The notes: a model not told the origin generated them from the sequence alone. A stretch of DNA of 64,000 nucleotides from Sphingobium jiangsuense (GCF_014196495.1 NZ_JACIDT010000017.1:19967-83966); one strand, 5' to 3'. Positions 46,742-56,560 are shown, numbered from the stretch's first letter. Program-made: numbers and translations.

Positions 46742-49195
46742 TCAAGATTTTGCGCCGGAGGACGCCCGCTTGGTGCGCAGCGTCGCGGCGGCGTCGGCCG
46801 GATTGTCGGGCCAGGGATGCCGGGGGTAGCGTCCGCGCATTTCCTTGGCGACATCGGCCCAGCTGCCCGTCCAGAAACCGGGCAGGTCCGCCGTGGTCTG
46901 GATCGGCCGCCTCGCCGGCGACGTCAGGCTGAGGCGCAGCGGCAGGCGGTCCGGGCCGATGCAGGGATGCTCCTTCAGCCCGAACAGCGCCTGCACGCGG
47001 ATCTCGACCTCCGGGCCGCCGGGCGCCTCATAATCGATCGCCGCCTGCGTGCCCATCGGCGTGGTGAAATGCTCCGGCGCGAGGCGGTCCAGCGTCTTGC
47101 GCCCCTCCCAGCCCAGCCGCAGGTCGAGCACCGCCGTCAGCCCCTGCGGATCGACATCGGATAGCCGCCGCCTGCCCTCCAGCAGCGGGGGCAGCCAGTC
47201 GTCCAGCTCCGCCAGCAGCGCGGCGTCGGACAGTGCCTCCACCTGCGCGAAGCCCGCCCGGCGGCGCAGCGACAGCGCATGTTTCGACCAGGGAAGCCGG
47301 TCCAGCCCATGCTGCCGCACCCCGCTCAGCAGCGCGGCGGCCACCATCGCCGGATCGGGAGCATCGTCGCCGCCGCTGCTCAGGACGATCGCGCCCAGAC
47401 GCTGCTGGCGCAGCGCCTCCACGCCGCCATTTTCGGCGCGGAAGCGCACGGTGCGCTCGATGGTGATGCGGTCAGCGAACAGCTCCGCCACCGCTCCGGC
47501 ATCGAGCGCCGCCGCCGAGAGGATGCGCGCGCCCGATGCGCTGCCCTGCACCTCGCCCACCGCCAGCCATTCTTCCCGCGCCAGCGGGGACAGCGGATCG
47601 AGCCGGAAGCCCCGCCCGCCCGCGCTGATCCAGTCCGCGCCGTCGCCGGAGCGGCGCTTCGCCACCCGGTCCGGGAAAGCCAGCGCCAGACAGCGCCCGG
47701 CGGCATGATCGGGCAGCAACGCGTCGGCATCGCGCCCACCCACCATCACCGCCCAGCGCCGGGCGAGCTTCTGCCCGGCAGCGGCGCGCGCGCCCTTTTC
47801 CTGCCGCCAGCGGCGCAGGCGATCCTCCAGATCGACCGAGATGCCGCCCAGTCCCCGCTCGCCCAGCAGCACCGCGATGCGCGCGGCCTGATCGGCCAGC
47901 CCCATATCCTTCGCGGCGATCAGCATATGCGCGATACGCGGCTCCAGCGGTAGGCGGGCGACCGCGCGGCCATGGGCGTTGACCGATCCGTCCGCATCGA
48001 GCGCGCCCAGCGCCTGCAAGCGCCCGCGCGCCTCGGCCAGCGCGGCGGCGGGCGGCGGATCGAGCCAGCTCAGCCGCGCCGGATCGGCGACGCCCCATAT
48101 CCCGCATTCGAGCAGCAGCGAGGAGAGGTCGCTTTCCAGTATCTGTGGCGGATCATAGGGCGGCAGGCCCTGCGTGGCGGCGGCCTCCCACAGCCGATAG
48201 GCGACACCGGGCCGCTGGCGGGCGGCGCGGCCCGCGCGCTGGGTGGCCGCCGCCTGGCTGGCCTTTTCGGTGACGAGCCGGGTGATGCCCGCCGCCCGGT
48301 CATAGCGCGCCCGGCGGTTCAGGCCGCTGTCCACGACGATGCGCACGCCGTCGATGGTAAGACTGGTTTCCGCGATAGTGGTGGCGAGGATCACCTTCCG
48401 CCGCCCTTCCCTGTCGCGAAGGATCGCCGCGCGCTGCTCCCTGGGCTCCAGCGAGCCGTGGAGCCGGTGGACGACGATATCCCCCGGCAGGTCGGCGAGC
48501 CGCTCCGCGGTGCGCTCTATCTCCGCGACGCCGGGCAGGAAGGCCAGCACGTCGCCTTCCGCCTCCTCGGCCAGCGCGCGGCGGATGGCGGCGGCCATGT
48601 CGTCCTCGATCCGCAGTTCGGCGCGGCGGCCGATATGGCGCAGGTCGAGCGGATGGGACCGCCCCTCGCTCTCCACCACCGGACAATCGCCCATCAGCGC
48701 CGAGAAGCGCGCGCCGTCGAGCGTCGCCGACATGGCGACAAGGCGCAGGTCCGGCCGCAGCCCGCCCTGCACGTCGAGCGCCAGCGCGAGGCCGAAATCG
48801 CTGTCGAGGCTGCGCTCGTGCACCTCGTCGAACAGCAAGGCGGAGACGCCGGAAAGCTCCGGGTCGTCCTGGATCCGGTTGCGGAATATCCCCTCGGTCA
48901 GCACGAGGATGCGCGTCGCGGCGGACTGGCGGCTGTCCATGCGGGTCGCATAACCGGCAAGATCGCCCACCGGTTTGCCGAGCAACTCCGCGATCCGCTC
49001 CGCCGCCGCGCGGGCGGCAAGGCGGCGGGGCGAGAGCAGCAATATCTGCCCGTCGCACCATGGCTCGGCCAACAGCGCGGGCGCCACCGCCGTGGTCTTG
49101 CCCGCGCCCGGCGGCGCGACCAGCACCGCATTGCCGCCTTTCCGCAGCGCGGAGAGCAGGTGGGGCAATACGGCATGGATCGGCAGGTCGGACAT
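46742..49195 (-). CDS. hrpB: ATP-dependent helicase HrpB
   Basis: This is an 817-residue DEAH-type helicase. Motif I APPGAGKTT near residue 28, motif II DEVHER near residue 115, motif III SATLD near residue 150, motif VI QRAGRAARQRPG near residue 328, and the C-terminal HrpB-specific domain are seen. Length fits the family. ATG 49195 (MSDLPIHAVLP) is preferred over an ATG 15 bases upstream that would overlap the permease stop region. Confidence 0.93.
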   Translation of the reverse strand: MSDLPIHAVLPHLLSALRKGGNAVLVAPPGAGKTTAVAPALLAEPWCDGQILLLSPRRLAARAAAERIAELLGKPVGDLAGYATRMDSRQSAATRILVLTEGIFRNRIQDDPELSGVSALLFDEVHERSLDSDFGLALALDVQGGLRPDLRLVAMSATLDGARFSALMGDCPVVESEGRSHPLDLRHIGRRAELRIEDDMAAAIRRALAEEAEGDVLAFLPGVAEIERTAERLADLPGDIVVHRLHGSLEPREQRAAILRDREGRRKVILATTIAETSLTIDGVRIVVDSGLNRRARYDRAAGITRLVTEKASQAAATQRAGRAARQRPGVAYRLWEAAATQGLPPYDPPQILESDLSSLLLECGIWGVADPARLSWLDPPPAAALAEARGRLQALGALDADGSVNAHGRAVARLPLEPRIAHMLIAAKDMGLADQAARIAVLLGERGLGGISVDLEDRLRRWRQEKGARAAAGQKLARRWAVMVGGRDADALLPDHAAGRCLALAFPDRVAKRRSGDGADWISAGGRGFRLDPLSPLAREEWLAVGEVQGSASGARILSAAALDAGAVAELFADRITIERTVRFRAENGGVEALRQQRLGAIVLSSGGDDAPDPAMVAAALLSGVRQHGLDRLPWSKHALSLRRRAGFAQVEALSDAALLAELDDWLPPLLEGRRRLSDVDPQGLTAVLDLRLGWEGRKTLDRLAPEHFTTPMGTQAAIDYEAPGGPEVEIRVQALFGLKEHPCIGPDRLPLRLSLTSPARRPIQTTADLPGFWTGSWADVAKEMRGRYPRHPWPDNPADAAATLRTKRASSGAKS

Positions 49196-49202
49196 GGCCC
49201 GA

Positions 49203-49985
49203 TCATGCACCGAACAGATAGAGATGGATCGGATTTTTCGGGTCCATCACCATCTTGGCCGTCAGCGCCAGCGACATGAGGATCAGCAGCGGGCGGATCA
49301 GGCGCCCGCCGAAGCGCATGGCGAGGTGGGAGCCGATCTGCGCGCCGATGAAGTTCGCGGCCGCCATCACCAGACCGGCGATCCAGACGACATGGCCGCC
49401 CCCTATCATCACCGCCAGCCCGCTCACATTGCTGGCGAAATTGGCGGCCTTGGTCTGCGCCGTCGCGCGCAGCAGGCCGAGGCCGCCCAGCGTCAGGAAG
49501 ATCGTCGTGTAGAAGGTCCCGGTGCCCGGCCCGAAAAACCCGTCGTAAAAGCCCACCGCCCCGATCAGCAGGCTGAGGCCGAAAATCCCAAGGCGGCTGT
49601 GCCTGTCCGCCTCGCTCGCCGGGGGCGAGAGCAGGAAATAGAGCGAGATCGCCACCAGCAATATCGGGATGAGCGCGGCGAGGAAGGCCGGGCTGACCCG
49701 CTGCACGGCGATGGCGCCGAGCGCCGATCCGGCAAAGGCGGCGGCCACCGGCGGCCAGTATCGCCGCATGTCCATATGCCCGCCCCGCGCGAACGCATAG
49801 GCCGCGCCGCCGGTGCCGATGGTCGATTGCAGCTTGTTGGTGCCGACTGCCGCCAGCGGCGGAAAGCCGGAGGCCAGCAGCGCGGGCAGGGTTATCATGC
49901 CGCCGCCGCCCGCCATCGCATCGATGATCCCGGCGATGAACCCCGCCCCGGCCAGAAACAGGAGTATCTCCGCCGTCAGTTCCAT
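49203..49985 (-). CDS. TSUP-family permease (TauE/SafE-like)
   Basis: This is a 260-residue, about eight-helix membrane protein. The N-terminal GFIAGIIDAMAGGGGMITLPALL and the half-repeat GFYDGFFGPGTGTFYTTIF near residue 150 are the TSUP/DUF81 signature. Members export or import sulfite, sulfoacetate or similar anions; the substrate is unknown here. It lies seven bases before the hrpB start on the same strand. Confidence 0.9.
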   Translation of the reverse strand: MELTAEILLFLAGAGFIAGIIDAMAGGGGMITLPALLASGFPPLAAVGTNKLQSTIGTGGAAYAFARGGHMDMRRYWPPVAAAFAGSALGAIAVQRVSPAFLAALIPILLVAISLYFLLSPPASEADRHSRLGIFGLSLLIGAVGFYDGFFGPGTGTFYTTIFLTLGGLGLLRATAQTKAANFASNVSGLAVMIGGGHVVWIAGLVMAAANFIGAQIGSHLAMRFGGRLIRPLLILMSLALTAKMVMDPKNPIHLYLFGA

Positions 49986-50001
49986 CGCCGCCGGACGCCC
50001 G

Positions 50002-51015
50002 TCAATAGGCGCGGGCAATCGCGAACTCGACGGCCTCCGCCAGCGCATCGCGGGCCGGCCGGCCGTCAAAGGGCTCCAGCGCCTCGATCGCCAGCTGTCC
50101 GTAATGGCGCGCGCGGGCCAGCGTGTCGGCGATGGCGCCCGCCTTTTCCATCAGCGCGGTCGCATGGGCGAGGTCCTCATCCGAGGTGCGATGCCCGGCG
50201 ATCGCGGCCTTCCAGAAGGCGCGATCCTCCTCATCGCCGCGCGCATAGGCGAGGATGACGGGCAGCGTCACCTTGCCGTCGCGGAAATCGTCGCCCACAT
50301 CCTTGCCCATGGTCGCGCCGTCGGACGCATAGTCGATCGCATCGTCGACCAGCTGGAAGGCGATGCCGAGATTGCGGCCGTAGCTGTCGAGCGCCAGTTC
50401 CTCCGCCTCGTCCCGCTCCGCCACCACGGCGGCGATGCGGCAGGCGGCGGCGAAGAGCGCCGCGGTCTTGGCGTCGATGATCTCCAGATACTGGCTCTCG
50501 TCGGTATCGATGCGGCGCTGGGCGGTGAGCTGGTTCACCTCCCCTTCCGCGATCACCGCCGAGGCGTGGGAGAGGATCTGCAGCGCCTTGAGCGAGCCTG
50601 CCTCCACCATCAGCTCGAACGAGCGGCTGAACAGGAAATCGCCGACCAGCACGCTGGCGCTGTTGCCCCAGATGATATTGGCCGTCTTGCGCCCGCGCCG
50701 CATGCCCGAATGATCGACGACATCGTCGTGCAGCAGCGTGGCGGTGTGGATGAATTCGACGGCGGCGGCCAGCTTGTGGTGGCCGGTGCCCGCATAATCC
50801 AGCAGGCGCGCGCAGGCCAGCGTCAGCATCGGCCGCATCCGCTTGCCCCCGCCCGCGATCAGATGCCCGGCCAGTTCTGGGATCAGCGGGATACGCGACT
50901 GCATCCTGTCCAATATGACCGCGTTGACGCAATCCATGTCCTGCGCGACGAGGGCGATCATGGGGTCGAGCGAGGGGGAAGTGTCCCGGCCGAGGCGATG
51001 AGTGGAAGCAGTCAT
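50002..51015 (-). CDS. ispB: Long-chain trans-polyprenyl diphosphate synthase (IspB-like)
   Basis: This is a 337-residue isoprenyl diphosphate synthase. GGGKRMRPML near residue 56, first Asp-rich motif LLHDDVVD near residue 95 and second motif LVDDAIDYASD near residue 220 are present. It makes the side chain of ubiquinone; in sphingomonads this is usually decaprenyl (Q-10), so the chain length is inferred. Monocistronic, divergent from chorismate mutase. Confidence 0.9.
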   Translation of the reverse strand: MTASTHRLGRDTSPSLDPMIALVAQDMDCVNAVILDRMQSRIPLIPELAGHLIAGGGKRMRPMLTLACARLLDYAGTGHHKLAAAVEFIHTATLLHDDVVDHSGMRRGRKTANIIWGNSASVLVGDFLFSRSFELMVEAGSLKALQILSHASAVIAEGEVNQLTAQRRIDTDESQYLEIIDAKTAALFAAACRIAAVVAERDEAEELALDSYGRNLGIAFQLVDDAIDYASDGATMGKDVGDDFRDGKVTLPVILAYARGDEEDRAFWKAAIAGHRTSDEDLAHATALMEKAGAIADTLARARHYGQLAIEALEPFDGRPARDALAEAVEFAIARAY

Positions 51016-51116
51016 GACGCGGCCGATTTAAGACACCCCACGGCAAAGGCAAGCGGAATAGCTTGCGTTCGCCGGAATGAGCGGCAAAAAAGCCGCCAGA
51101 AACGGAGGTCATTATC

Positions 51117-51404
51117 TTGGACGAGTCGCTCGAACAGCTGAAACGCTATCGACAGAGCATCGACAATATCGATGCCGCGCTGATTCACATGCTGGCGGAA
51201 CGGTTCAAGATCACGCAGGCGGTGGGCCGGTTCAAGGCCGAGCATGCGCTGCCTCCCGCCGATCCCGACCGGGAAGAGCGACAGATCGCCCGCCTGCGCG
51301 AACTGGCGAGCGCAGCACAGCTCGACCCGGTGTTCGCTGAAAAATTCCTGCGCTTCGTCATCGACGAGGTGATCCACCATCACAAGCAGTTCAGCGAGGG
51401 CTGA
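51117..51404 (+). CDS. Chorismate mutase (AroQ class)
   Basis: This is a 95-residue all-helical AroQ-type chorismate mutase that turns chorismate into prephenate. RQSIDNIDAALIHMLAERFK near residue 13, a second basic patch QAVGRFKAEHALP and a C-terminal helix complete the fold. The start is TTG at 51117, eight bases after GGAGG. Monofunctional form. Confidence 0.9.
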   Translation: MDESLEQLKRYRQSIDNIDAALIHMLAERFKITQAVGRFKAEHALPPADPDREERQIARLRELASAAQLDPVFAEKFLRFVIDEVIHHHKQFSEG

Positions 51405-51441
51405 AGGATAGCGTTCTGCGGTGATTAGGCAACGTTTCCTC

Positions 51442-51547
51442 CCGTTCGCCCTGAGCTTGTCGACCCGAAGGGCGGGCGGAGCCCAACGGCTGTCTTTCTC
51501 TTGGGGCAAAAAGAAGGACAGGGCTTCGACAAGCTCAGCCCGAACGG
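51442..51547. repeat. Dispersed intergenic repeat B, inverted pair
   Basis: CCGTTCGCCCTGAGCTTGTC at the left faces its inverted copy TCGACAAGCTCAGCCCGAAC at the right. The right part (51477-51547) is the reverse complement of the copy at 25817-25885, with 36 identical bases at its outer end. Confidence 0.8.
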
Positions 51548-51617
51548 TTTTCCTAAGTCACCTATCAAGCCAAAGCGGTCGCCCTCCGAACCTGTTCGCA
51601 AAGGACATAACCGCTTT

Positions 51618-53015
51618 CTAATTCGCAGCGGGCAGGCGCAGCCGGACGAGCAGGCCGCCCATGTCCTCGCTCTCGGTCAGTTCGACCGATCCGCCGTAGA
51701 TTTCCGCAACATCGCGCACGATGGCGAGGCCCAGCCCCGTCCCCGGCTTGCTGGTGTCGAGTCGCGCGCCGCGATCGAAGATGCGATCCCGCTCGCCGAC
51801 AGGGATGCCCGCGCCGTCATCCTCCACGTCGATCGTCACCACGCCTTCCTCCGCGTGGGCGCCGACCGTCGCGAACACGCTGCCGCCGCCATATTTGGCG
51901 GCGTTTTCGACCAGATTGCCGAGCAATTCGTCCAGATCCTGCCGCTCCACCCGCACATCGGCCTTCTCGTCGCCGTCCATGTCGATGCGCACCTCCGGGT
52001 AGAGGCGGGCGACGGCGCGTTCCACCGCCTGAAGGCTCGCCCAGACATTCGCCCTGCTCTGCGCCATGCCGCGCCGCCCGACCGCGCGGGCGCGGGCGAG
52101 GTGGTGGTCGACCTGCCGCCGCATCGTCACCGCCTCGCGCATCACCGTTTCGTTGAGGTCGGGCGCATTGGCCGTCGCCGCGTTCATGATGACCGTCATC
52201 GGCGTCTTGAGCGCATGGGCGAGGTTGCCCGCATGGGCGCGCGCCTCCTCCGCCTGCCGCTCATTATGGGCAAGCAGCGCGTTCAGCTCCTCCACCATCG
52301 GCAGCACCTCGGCGGGCATCGGTTCGGTGACGCGGCTCTTGTCGCCGGTGCGCATGCGCACGATCTCCCGCCGCACCGCCCGCAACGGACGCAGCCCGTA
52401 GAGCGTCTGGATGATGACCAGCATCAGCAGGCCCAGCCCCAGCAACAGGAAGCTGCGGATCAGCGTCACCCGCAGCGTCCTGATCTGCTCGTCCAGCCCG
52501 GATCGCGCCTGCGCCACGGCGAAGGTCCAGCGCTCGTCCGATCCGGGCAACACCACGCTGCGCTCCATCACGCGCAGGCTCTCGTCGGGAAACTGGTCGC
52601 TGTTGTAGACGCGCAGGTCGCTGCCGGGCCGCTCCACGTCCAGCCTCAGCGCCCGGTCCCACAGCGAGCGGGAGCGCCAATCCTCATGATGGGCGCTGCT
52701 GATCTGGTAATAGAGGCCGCTATTGGGTTCGAGGAAGCGCTGGTCGGCCAGCGGGCGGTTGAAGAACACCTCGCCGTCCGGACCGATCTCGGCCGAGGCG
52801 ATCATCGCCGTCAGCACATAGGCCATGCCCTCGTCGAAATTGCGGGTGATCGCATCCTGCAACACGCGGTCGAGCGCCAGCCCGCCGCCCAGCAGCAATA
52901 TGGTGATCCACAGCGCCGCCACGCCGATCATCCGGCGGCTGATCGACCCGGTCGAACGGACCGGCGGCGGGCCGGCCGGAGGACCGCCGACTTGATGGCT
53001 GGCGCTCTCGCTCAC
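51618..53015 (-). CDS. Sensor histidine kinase (PhoQ/EnvZ-like)
   Basis: This is about 465 residues: TM1 near residues 31-50, a periplasmic sensor region of about 130 residues, TM2 near 190-210, HAMP, a phosphoacceptor segment NLAHALKTPMTVI near residue 262 (H of ALKTP as in PhoQ-type kinases), then an ATP-binding domain with NLVENAAKYG, DDGAGIP and GTGLGLAI. GTG 53015 follows the response-regulator stop by ten bases; an in-frame ATG at 53060 inside that gene is the alternative. Partner of the adjacent regulator. Confidence 0.9.
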   Translation of the reverse strand: MSESASHQVGGPPAGPPPVRSTGSISRRMIGVAALWITILLLGGGLALDRVLQDAITRNFDEGMAYVLTAMIASAEIGPDGEVFFNRPLADQRFLEPNSGLYYQISSAHHEDWRSRSLWDRALRLDVERPGSDLRVYNSDQFPDESLRVMERSVVLPGSDERWTFAVAQARSGLDEQIRTLRVTLIRSFLLLGLGLLMLVIIQTLYGLRPLRAVRREIVRMRTGDKSRVTEPMPAEVLPMVEELNALLAHNERQAEEARAHAGNLAHALKTPMTVIMNAATANAPDLNETVMREAVTMRRQVDHHLARARAVGRRGMAQSRANVWASLQAVERAVARLYPEVRIDMDGDEKADVRVERQDLDELLGNLVENAAKYGGGSVFATVGAHAEEGVVTIDVEDDGAGIPVGERDRIFDRGARLDTSKPGTGLGLAIVRDVAEIYGGSVELTESEDMGGLLVRLRLPAAN

Positions 53016-53025
53016 AACGGAGGGA

Positions 53026-53694
53026 TTATGACGCCACCGGCTCTTCGAGGCTATAGCCAAGGCCGCGGATCGTCGTGATCACGTCGGGACCGAGCTTCTT
53101 GCGGATGCGCGTCACGAATACCTCGATCGTGTTGGAATCGCGGTCGAAATCCTGATCGTAGATATGCTCGATCAATTCGGTGCGGCTGACCACCTTGCCC
53201 TTGTGGTGGAGGAGATAGGACAGCAGCTTATATTCCTGCGCGGTCAGCTTCACCGGCTCGCCCTTCAGCGTGACCTTGCCCGACCGGGTGTCGAGCCGCA
53301 CGTCGCCCGCGATCAACTCGCTCGACGCATTGCCCGATGCGCGGCGGATCAGCGCGCGCAGCCGGGCAATCAGTTCCTCGCTCTGGAACGGCTTGGCGAG
53401 ATAATCGTCGGCGCCCGCGTCCAGCCCGGCCACCTTGTCCGACCAGCTGTCCCGCGCGGTCAGCACCAGCACGGGGAAGGCCTTGCCGTCCTTGCGCCAG
53501 CGGTCGAGCACCGTCAGCCCGTCCACCTCCGGCAGGCCGAGGTCGAGTACCACCGCGTCATAGCTTTCCGTCGCGCCGAGAAAATGCCCATCCTCGCCAT
53601 CGGTCGCCAGATCGACGGCATAGCCCGCCCCTTCCAGCGTGGCCTTCAGCTGCTTGCCCAGATTGGGTTCGTCCTCGACAATCAACAGTCGCAT
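53026..53694 (-). CDS. OmpR-family response regulator
   Basis: This is 222 residues: receiver domain (RLLIVEDEPNLGKQL, phospho-acceptor in VVLDLGLPEVDGL near residue 51, conserved Lys in YLAKPFQ) and a C-terminal winged helix (SNTIEVFVTRIRKKLG). Resembles PhoP/FeuP-type regulators. First of the pair with the kinase and 13 bases downstream of a PepSY-type gene on the same strand, so the three probably form one operon. Confidence 0.93.
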   Translation of the reverse strand: MRLLIVEDEPNLGKQLKATLEGAGYAVDLATDGEDGHFLGATESYDAVVLDLGLPEVDGLTVLDRWRKDGKAFPVLVLTARDSWSDKVAGLDAGADDYLAKPFQSEELIARLRALIRRASGNASSELIAGDVRLDTRSGKVTLKGEPVKLTAQEYKLLSYLLHHKGKVVSRTELIEHIYDQDFDRDSNTIEVFVTRIRKKLGPDVITTIRGLGYSLEEPVAS

Positions 53695-53707
53695 GATATC
53701 CCTCTAA

Positions 53708-54064
53708 TTAATGCGCCCAGCCCGCTATATCGCCGGTCCGTCCATCGACATCGACCCAGACGACCCGTCCATCGCGCACATATTTCAGCCGGTAGCGATT
53801 CGATTGCTTGTGGAATTCGGACCCGAGATAGGTCGCGTCGCCCATTTCCCGCTCGGTGCGGCGCTTGATGACGGAAAAGGGCATGACCCGCCCGTCCAGC
53901 ATGGCGCGGCGGGCGGCATCCTGCTCGCCGCCGGTGCCGGAACGCCCGTCCGGCCTGTCCTGGTTCCGATCGCGCGCGGACGCATCCGACAGGGCAACGC
54001 CCCCCGTCATCAACAGGCCGATGGCACCAGCCAGGGCAATACGCGTCATCATCTTCATGCTCAT
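53708..54064 (-). CDS. Secreted PepSY-domain-like small protein
   Basis: This is 118 residues: signal peptide (RIALAGAIGLLMTGGVALSD, cleaved near residue 28), a basic/acidic linker (DRNQDRPDGRSGTGG) and a PepSY-like end (RYRLKYVRDGRVVWVDVDGRTGDIAG). Periplasmic proteins of this kind often sit beside PhoPQ-like systems and may modulate the sensor. ATG 54064 chosen; 54058 is also possible. Confidence 0.78.
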   Translation of the reverse strand: MSMKMMTRIALAGAIGLLMTGGVALSDASARDRNQDRPDGRSGTGGEQDAARRAMLDGRVMPFSVIKRRTEREMGDATYLGSEFHKQSNRYRLKYVRDGRVVWVDVDGRTGDIAGWAH

Positions 54065-54161
54065 GGCATAGCTTGCCGCCATTGAACAAGCGGTGAATGG
54101 CCCCGTCATGATCGGGAAAGGCTTGCCGGACCTGCCATTAGTCCCTAGCTGCATCCCCATC

Positions 54162-55955
54162 ATGGCGGCACCGATCCTCTCCTACGAAAATCTCGGCCTT
54201 CAGCAGGGCGCTGGCTGGCTGTTCCAGAATCTCGACATCCATATCGGCGAGCGCGACCGGCTGGCGCTGATCGGCCGCAACGGCGCGGGCAAGACCACGC
54301 TGCTGCGCCTGATCGGCGGCGAGATAGAGGCCGATCGCGGCAAGCGTTCCATCGTGCCGGGCACGAAGGTCGTGATGCTGGAGCAGGACCCGAAGGTCGA
54401 GGGCTTCGCCACATTGCGGGATTTCGCGCTTTCCGGCGCCGACGCCCCCGTGGCGCATGAGGTGGAGGCGATCGCCGACCAGATCGGCATCGACCTCTCG
54501 CGCGAGGCCGCGACCGCGAGCGGCGGGGAACGCCGCCGCGCCGCCATCGCCCGCGCCCTTGCCAGCGACCCCGACCTGCTGCTGCTCGACGAGCCGACCA
54601 ACCATCTGGATATCGCCGCGATCGACTGGCTGGAAAGCTGGCTGGCGCGCTATAACGGCGCGTTCATAGCGATCAGCCACGACCGCACCTTCCTCACCCG
54701 GTTGACGCGCCAGACGCTGTGGCTGGACCGGGGCAGCCTGCGCCGCAACGAGATCGGCTTCGGCGGGTTCGAGGCGTGGATGGAGAAGATCTATGCCGAG
54801 GAAGCCCGCGCCGCCGACAAGCTCGACGCGAAGCTGAAGATCGAGGCGCATTGGCTTGAACGCGGCGTCACTGCCCGGCGCAAACGCAATCAGGGCCGGC
54901 TCGCCAAGCTGCACGAGATGCGCGCCACCCGTGCGGCGATGATCGGGCCGCAGGGCACGGCGAAGCTCGCCGTCGTCAATGACGACAGCAAGACCAAGAG
55001 TGTGATCGTCGCGGAGCATGTGACCAAGCGCTTCGGTGAGCGGGCGGTGATCCGCGACTTCTCGCTGCGCATCCAGCGCGGCGACCGCATCGGCGTGGTC
55101 GGCGGCAACGGCGCGGGCAAGACGACGCTGCTGCGCCTGCTGACCGGCGAGATCGAGCCGGACGAGGGCAAGATCACCCGCGCGAAGACGCTCGACGGCA
55201 TCGTCATCGACCAGCAGCGCAGACTGATGGCGCCGGAAAAGCGCGTGCGCGACGTGCTGGCCGAGGGCGGCGACTGGATCGAGGTGCGCGGCGTCAAGAA
55301 GCATGTGCAGGGCTATCTGAAAGACTTCCTGTTCGACCCGTCGCTGGTCGACGCGAAGGTCGGCACGCTGTCGGGCGGCGAGCGCTCGCGCCTGCTGCTC
55401 GCCCGCGAATTCGCGCGGGAATCCAACCTGCTGGTGCTGGACGAGCCGACCAACGACCTCGACCTCGAAACGCTGGACCTGTTGCAGGAGGTGATCGCCG
55501 ATTATGCCGGGACGGTGCTGATCGTCAGCCACGACCGCGATTTCCTCGACCGCACGGTGACGATCACCCTGGGCCTCGACGGTTCCGGCACGGTGGACGT
55601 GGTCGCGGGTGGCTATGAGGATTGGGAGCGGCAGCGCGCGCAGCGGGCGGGCGTCAACCGCCCTGCCGCCGCCAAGGTATCGGCGACACCCGCCTCGCCG
55701 CCTCCACCCCGGCAGCAGACCAAGCTCAGCTACAAGGACCAGCGCGATTATGAGCTGCTGCCCAAACGGATCGAGGAGCTGGAAGCCGCCATCGCCCGCG
55801 ACGAGGCCGCGCTGGCGGACCCGGATCTCTATGCGAAGAACCCTGCCCGCTTCGATGCGCTGATGAAGACGATCGAGCAGGCGCGCGCGGAAAAGGACGC
55901 GGCCGAGGAGCGCTGGCTGGAGCTTGCGGAAATGGCGGAGGCGCTGAAGGGATAG
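54162..55955 (+). CDS. ABC-F family ATPase (Uup-like)
   Basis: This is 597 residues with two ABC domains and no membrane segments. Walker A: GRNGAGKTTLLRL near residue 38 and GGNGAGKTTLLRL near residue 320. Signature: ASGGERRRAAIA and LSGGERSRLLLA. Walker B: LLLLDEPTNHLD and LLVLDEPTNDLD. A C-terminal coiled-coil (KRIEELEAAIARDEAALADP) is typical of Uup. ABC-F proteins act on ribosomes. ATG 54162 begins the family-typical N-terminus AAPILSYENL. Confidence 0.92.
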   Translation: MAAPILSYENLGLQQGAGWLFQNLDIHIGERDRLALIGRNGAGKTTLLRLIGGEIEADRGKRSIVPGTKVVMLEQDPKVEGFATLRDFALSGADAPVAHEVEAIADQIGIDLSREAATASGGERRRAAIARALASDPDLLLLDEPTNHLDIAAIDWLESWLARYNGAFIAISHDRTFLTRLTRQTLWLDRGSLRRNEIGFGGFEAWMEKIYAEEARAADKLDAKLKIEAHWLERGVTARRKRNQGRLAKLHEMRATRAAMIGPQGTAKLAVVNDDSKTKSVIVAEHVTKRFGERAVIRDFSLRIQRGDRIGVVGGNGAGKTTLLRLLTGEIEPDEGKITRAKTLDGIVIDQQRRLMAPEKRVRDVLAEGGDWIEVRGVKKHVQGYLKDFLFDPSLVDAKVGTLSGGERSRLLLAREFARESNLLVLDEPTNDLDLETLDLLQEVIADYAGTVLIVSHDRDFLDRTVTITLGLDGSGTVDVVAGGYEDWERQRAQRAGVNRPAAAKVSATPASPPPPRQQTKLSYKDQRDYELLPKRIEELEAAIARDEAALADPDLYAKNPARFDALMKTIEQARAEKDAAEERWLELAEMAEALKG

Positions 55956-55966
55956 CCTGATATTTT

Positions 55967-56032
55967 CCGTCATCCCGACGCAGGCCGGGATCGCCGAAGG
56001 CTTGCACCGCGCCATCGATACCGATGCATGAC
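55967..56032. repeat. Dispersed intergenic repeat A, diverged copy
   Basis: CCGTCATCCCGACGCAGGCC at the left and GATGCATGACG at the right match the ends of repeat A; the middle differs (GAAGGCTTGCACCGCGCC). Confidence 0.6.
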
Positions 56033-56038
56033 GCCCCT

Positions 56039-56560
56039 TCAGGCGATCTTGTAGAAATCCGCCACCCGTTCCAGCGCGAAGCCCAGCACCAGCTTGCCCG
56101 CGCGCGACGGCCAGCCCAGCGCCTTTTCCGCCGCGCCCAGCCCCTCGCCCGCGCAGACCACGCGCCACAAAATGTCCGACAGCCCCGGCCCGCTGTGCCG
56201 CAGCGCACCATCGAATCGCTGCCGCGCCGAAAGGCGCCAGCCCTGCGGATCGACGCCCGCCGGAGCGGCGCGCCGGTTCCGCCCGCCGCCGGGCACCGCA
56301 TCCCATGCCATCGTCACCCGTGGGCCGAGGCCCGCCAGCTCCCAATCCTCCCGCAGCCGGTCCCCGGCGCGGTACAGCCTGTCCGAGAGGATTCCGCGCG
56401 CCCGCAGCCAGGAGAGCGGCGATTCCCCGATATGGATCTGCAACCGCTGCTTCACCCCCGCCGGATCCTCGATTTCCTGAACGACATAGCGGCCCTTGCC
56501 ATCGGCGCCGGACCGGGATGAAACGAGGCTGTGCTGAGCGTCCTTGTGCATGTGCATCAT
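56039..56560 (-). CDS. DUF6456-like domain protein
   Basis: This is about 173 residues. The C-terminal block RFDGALRHSGPGLSDILWRV...AGEGLGAAEKALGWPSRAGKLVLG recalls the DUF6456 domain of alphaproteobacteria, a domain of unknown function often annotated beside or fused to DNA-binding parts. Several starts are possible (56560, 56557, 56551). Divergent from the XRE-type regulator at 56649, 88 bases apart. Confidence 0.7.
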   Translation of the reverse strand: MMHMHKDAQHSLVSSRSGADGKGRYVVQEIEDPAGVKQRLQIHIGESPLSWLRARGILSDRLYRAGDRLREDWELAGLGPRVTMAWDAVPGGGRNRRAAPAGVDPQGWRLSARQRFDGALRHSGPGLSDILWRVVCAGEGLGAAEKALGWPSRAGKLVLGFALERVADFYKIA

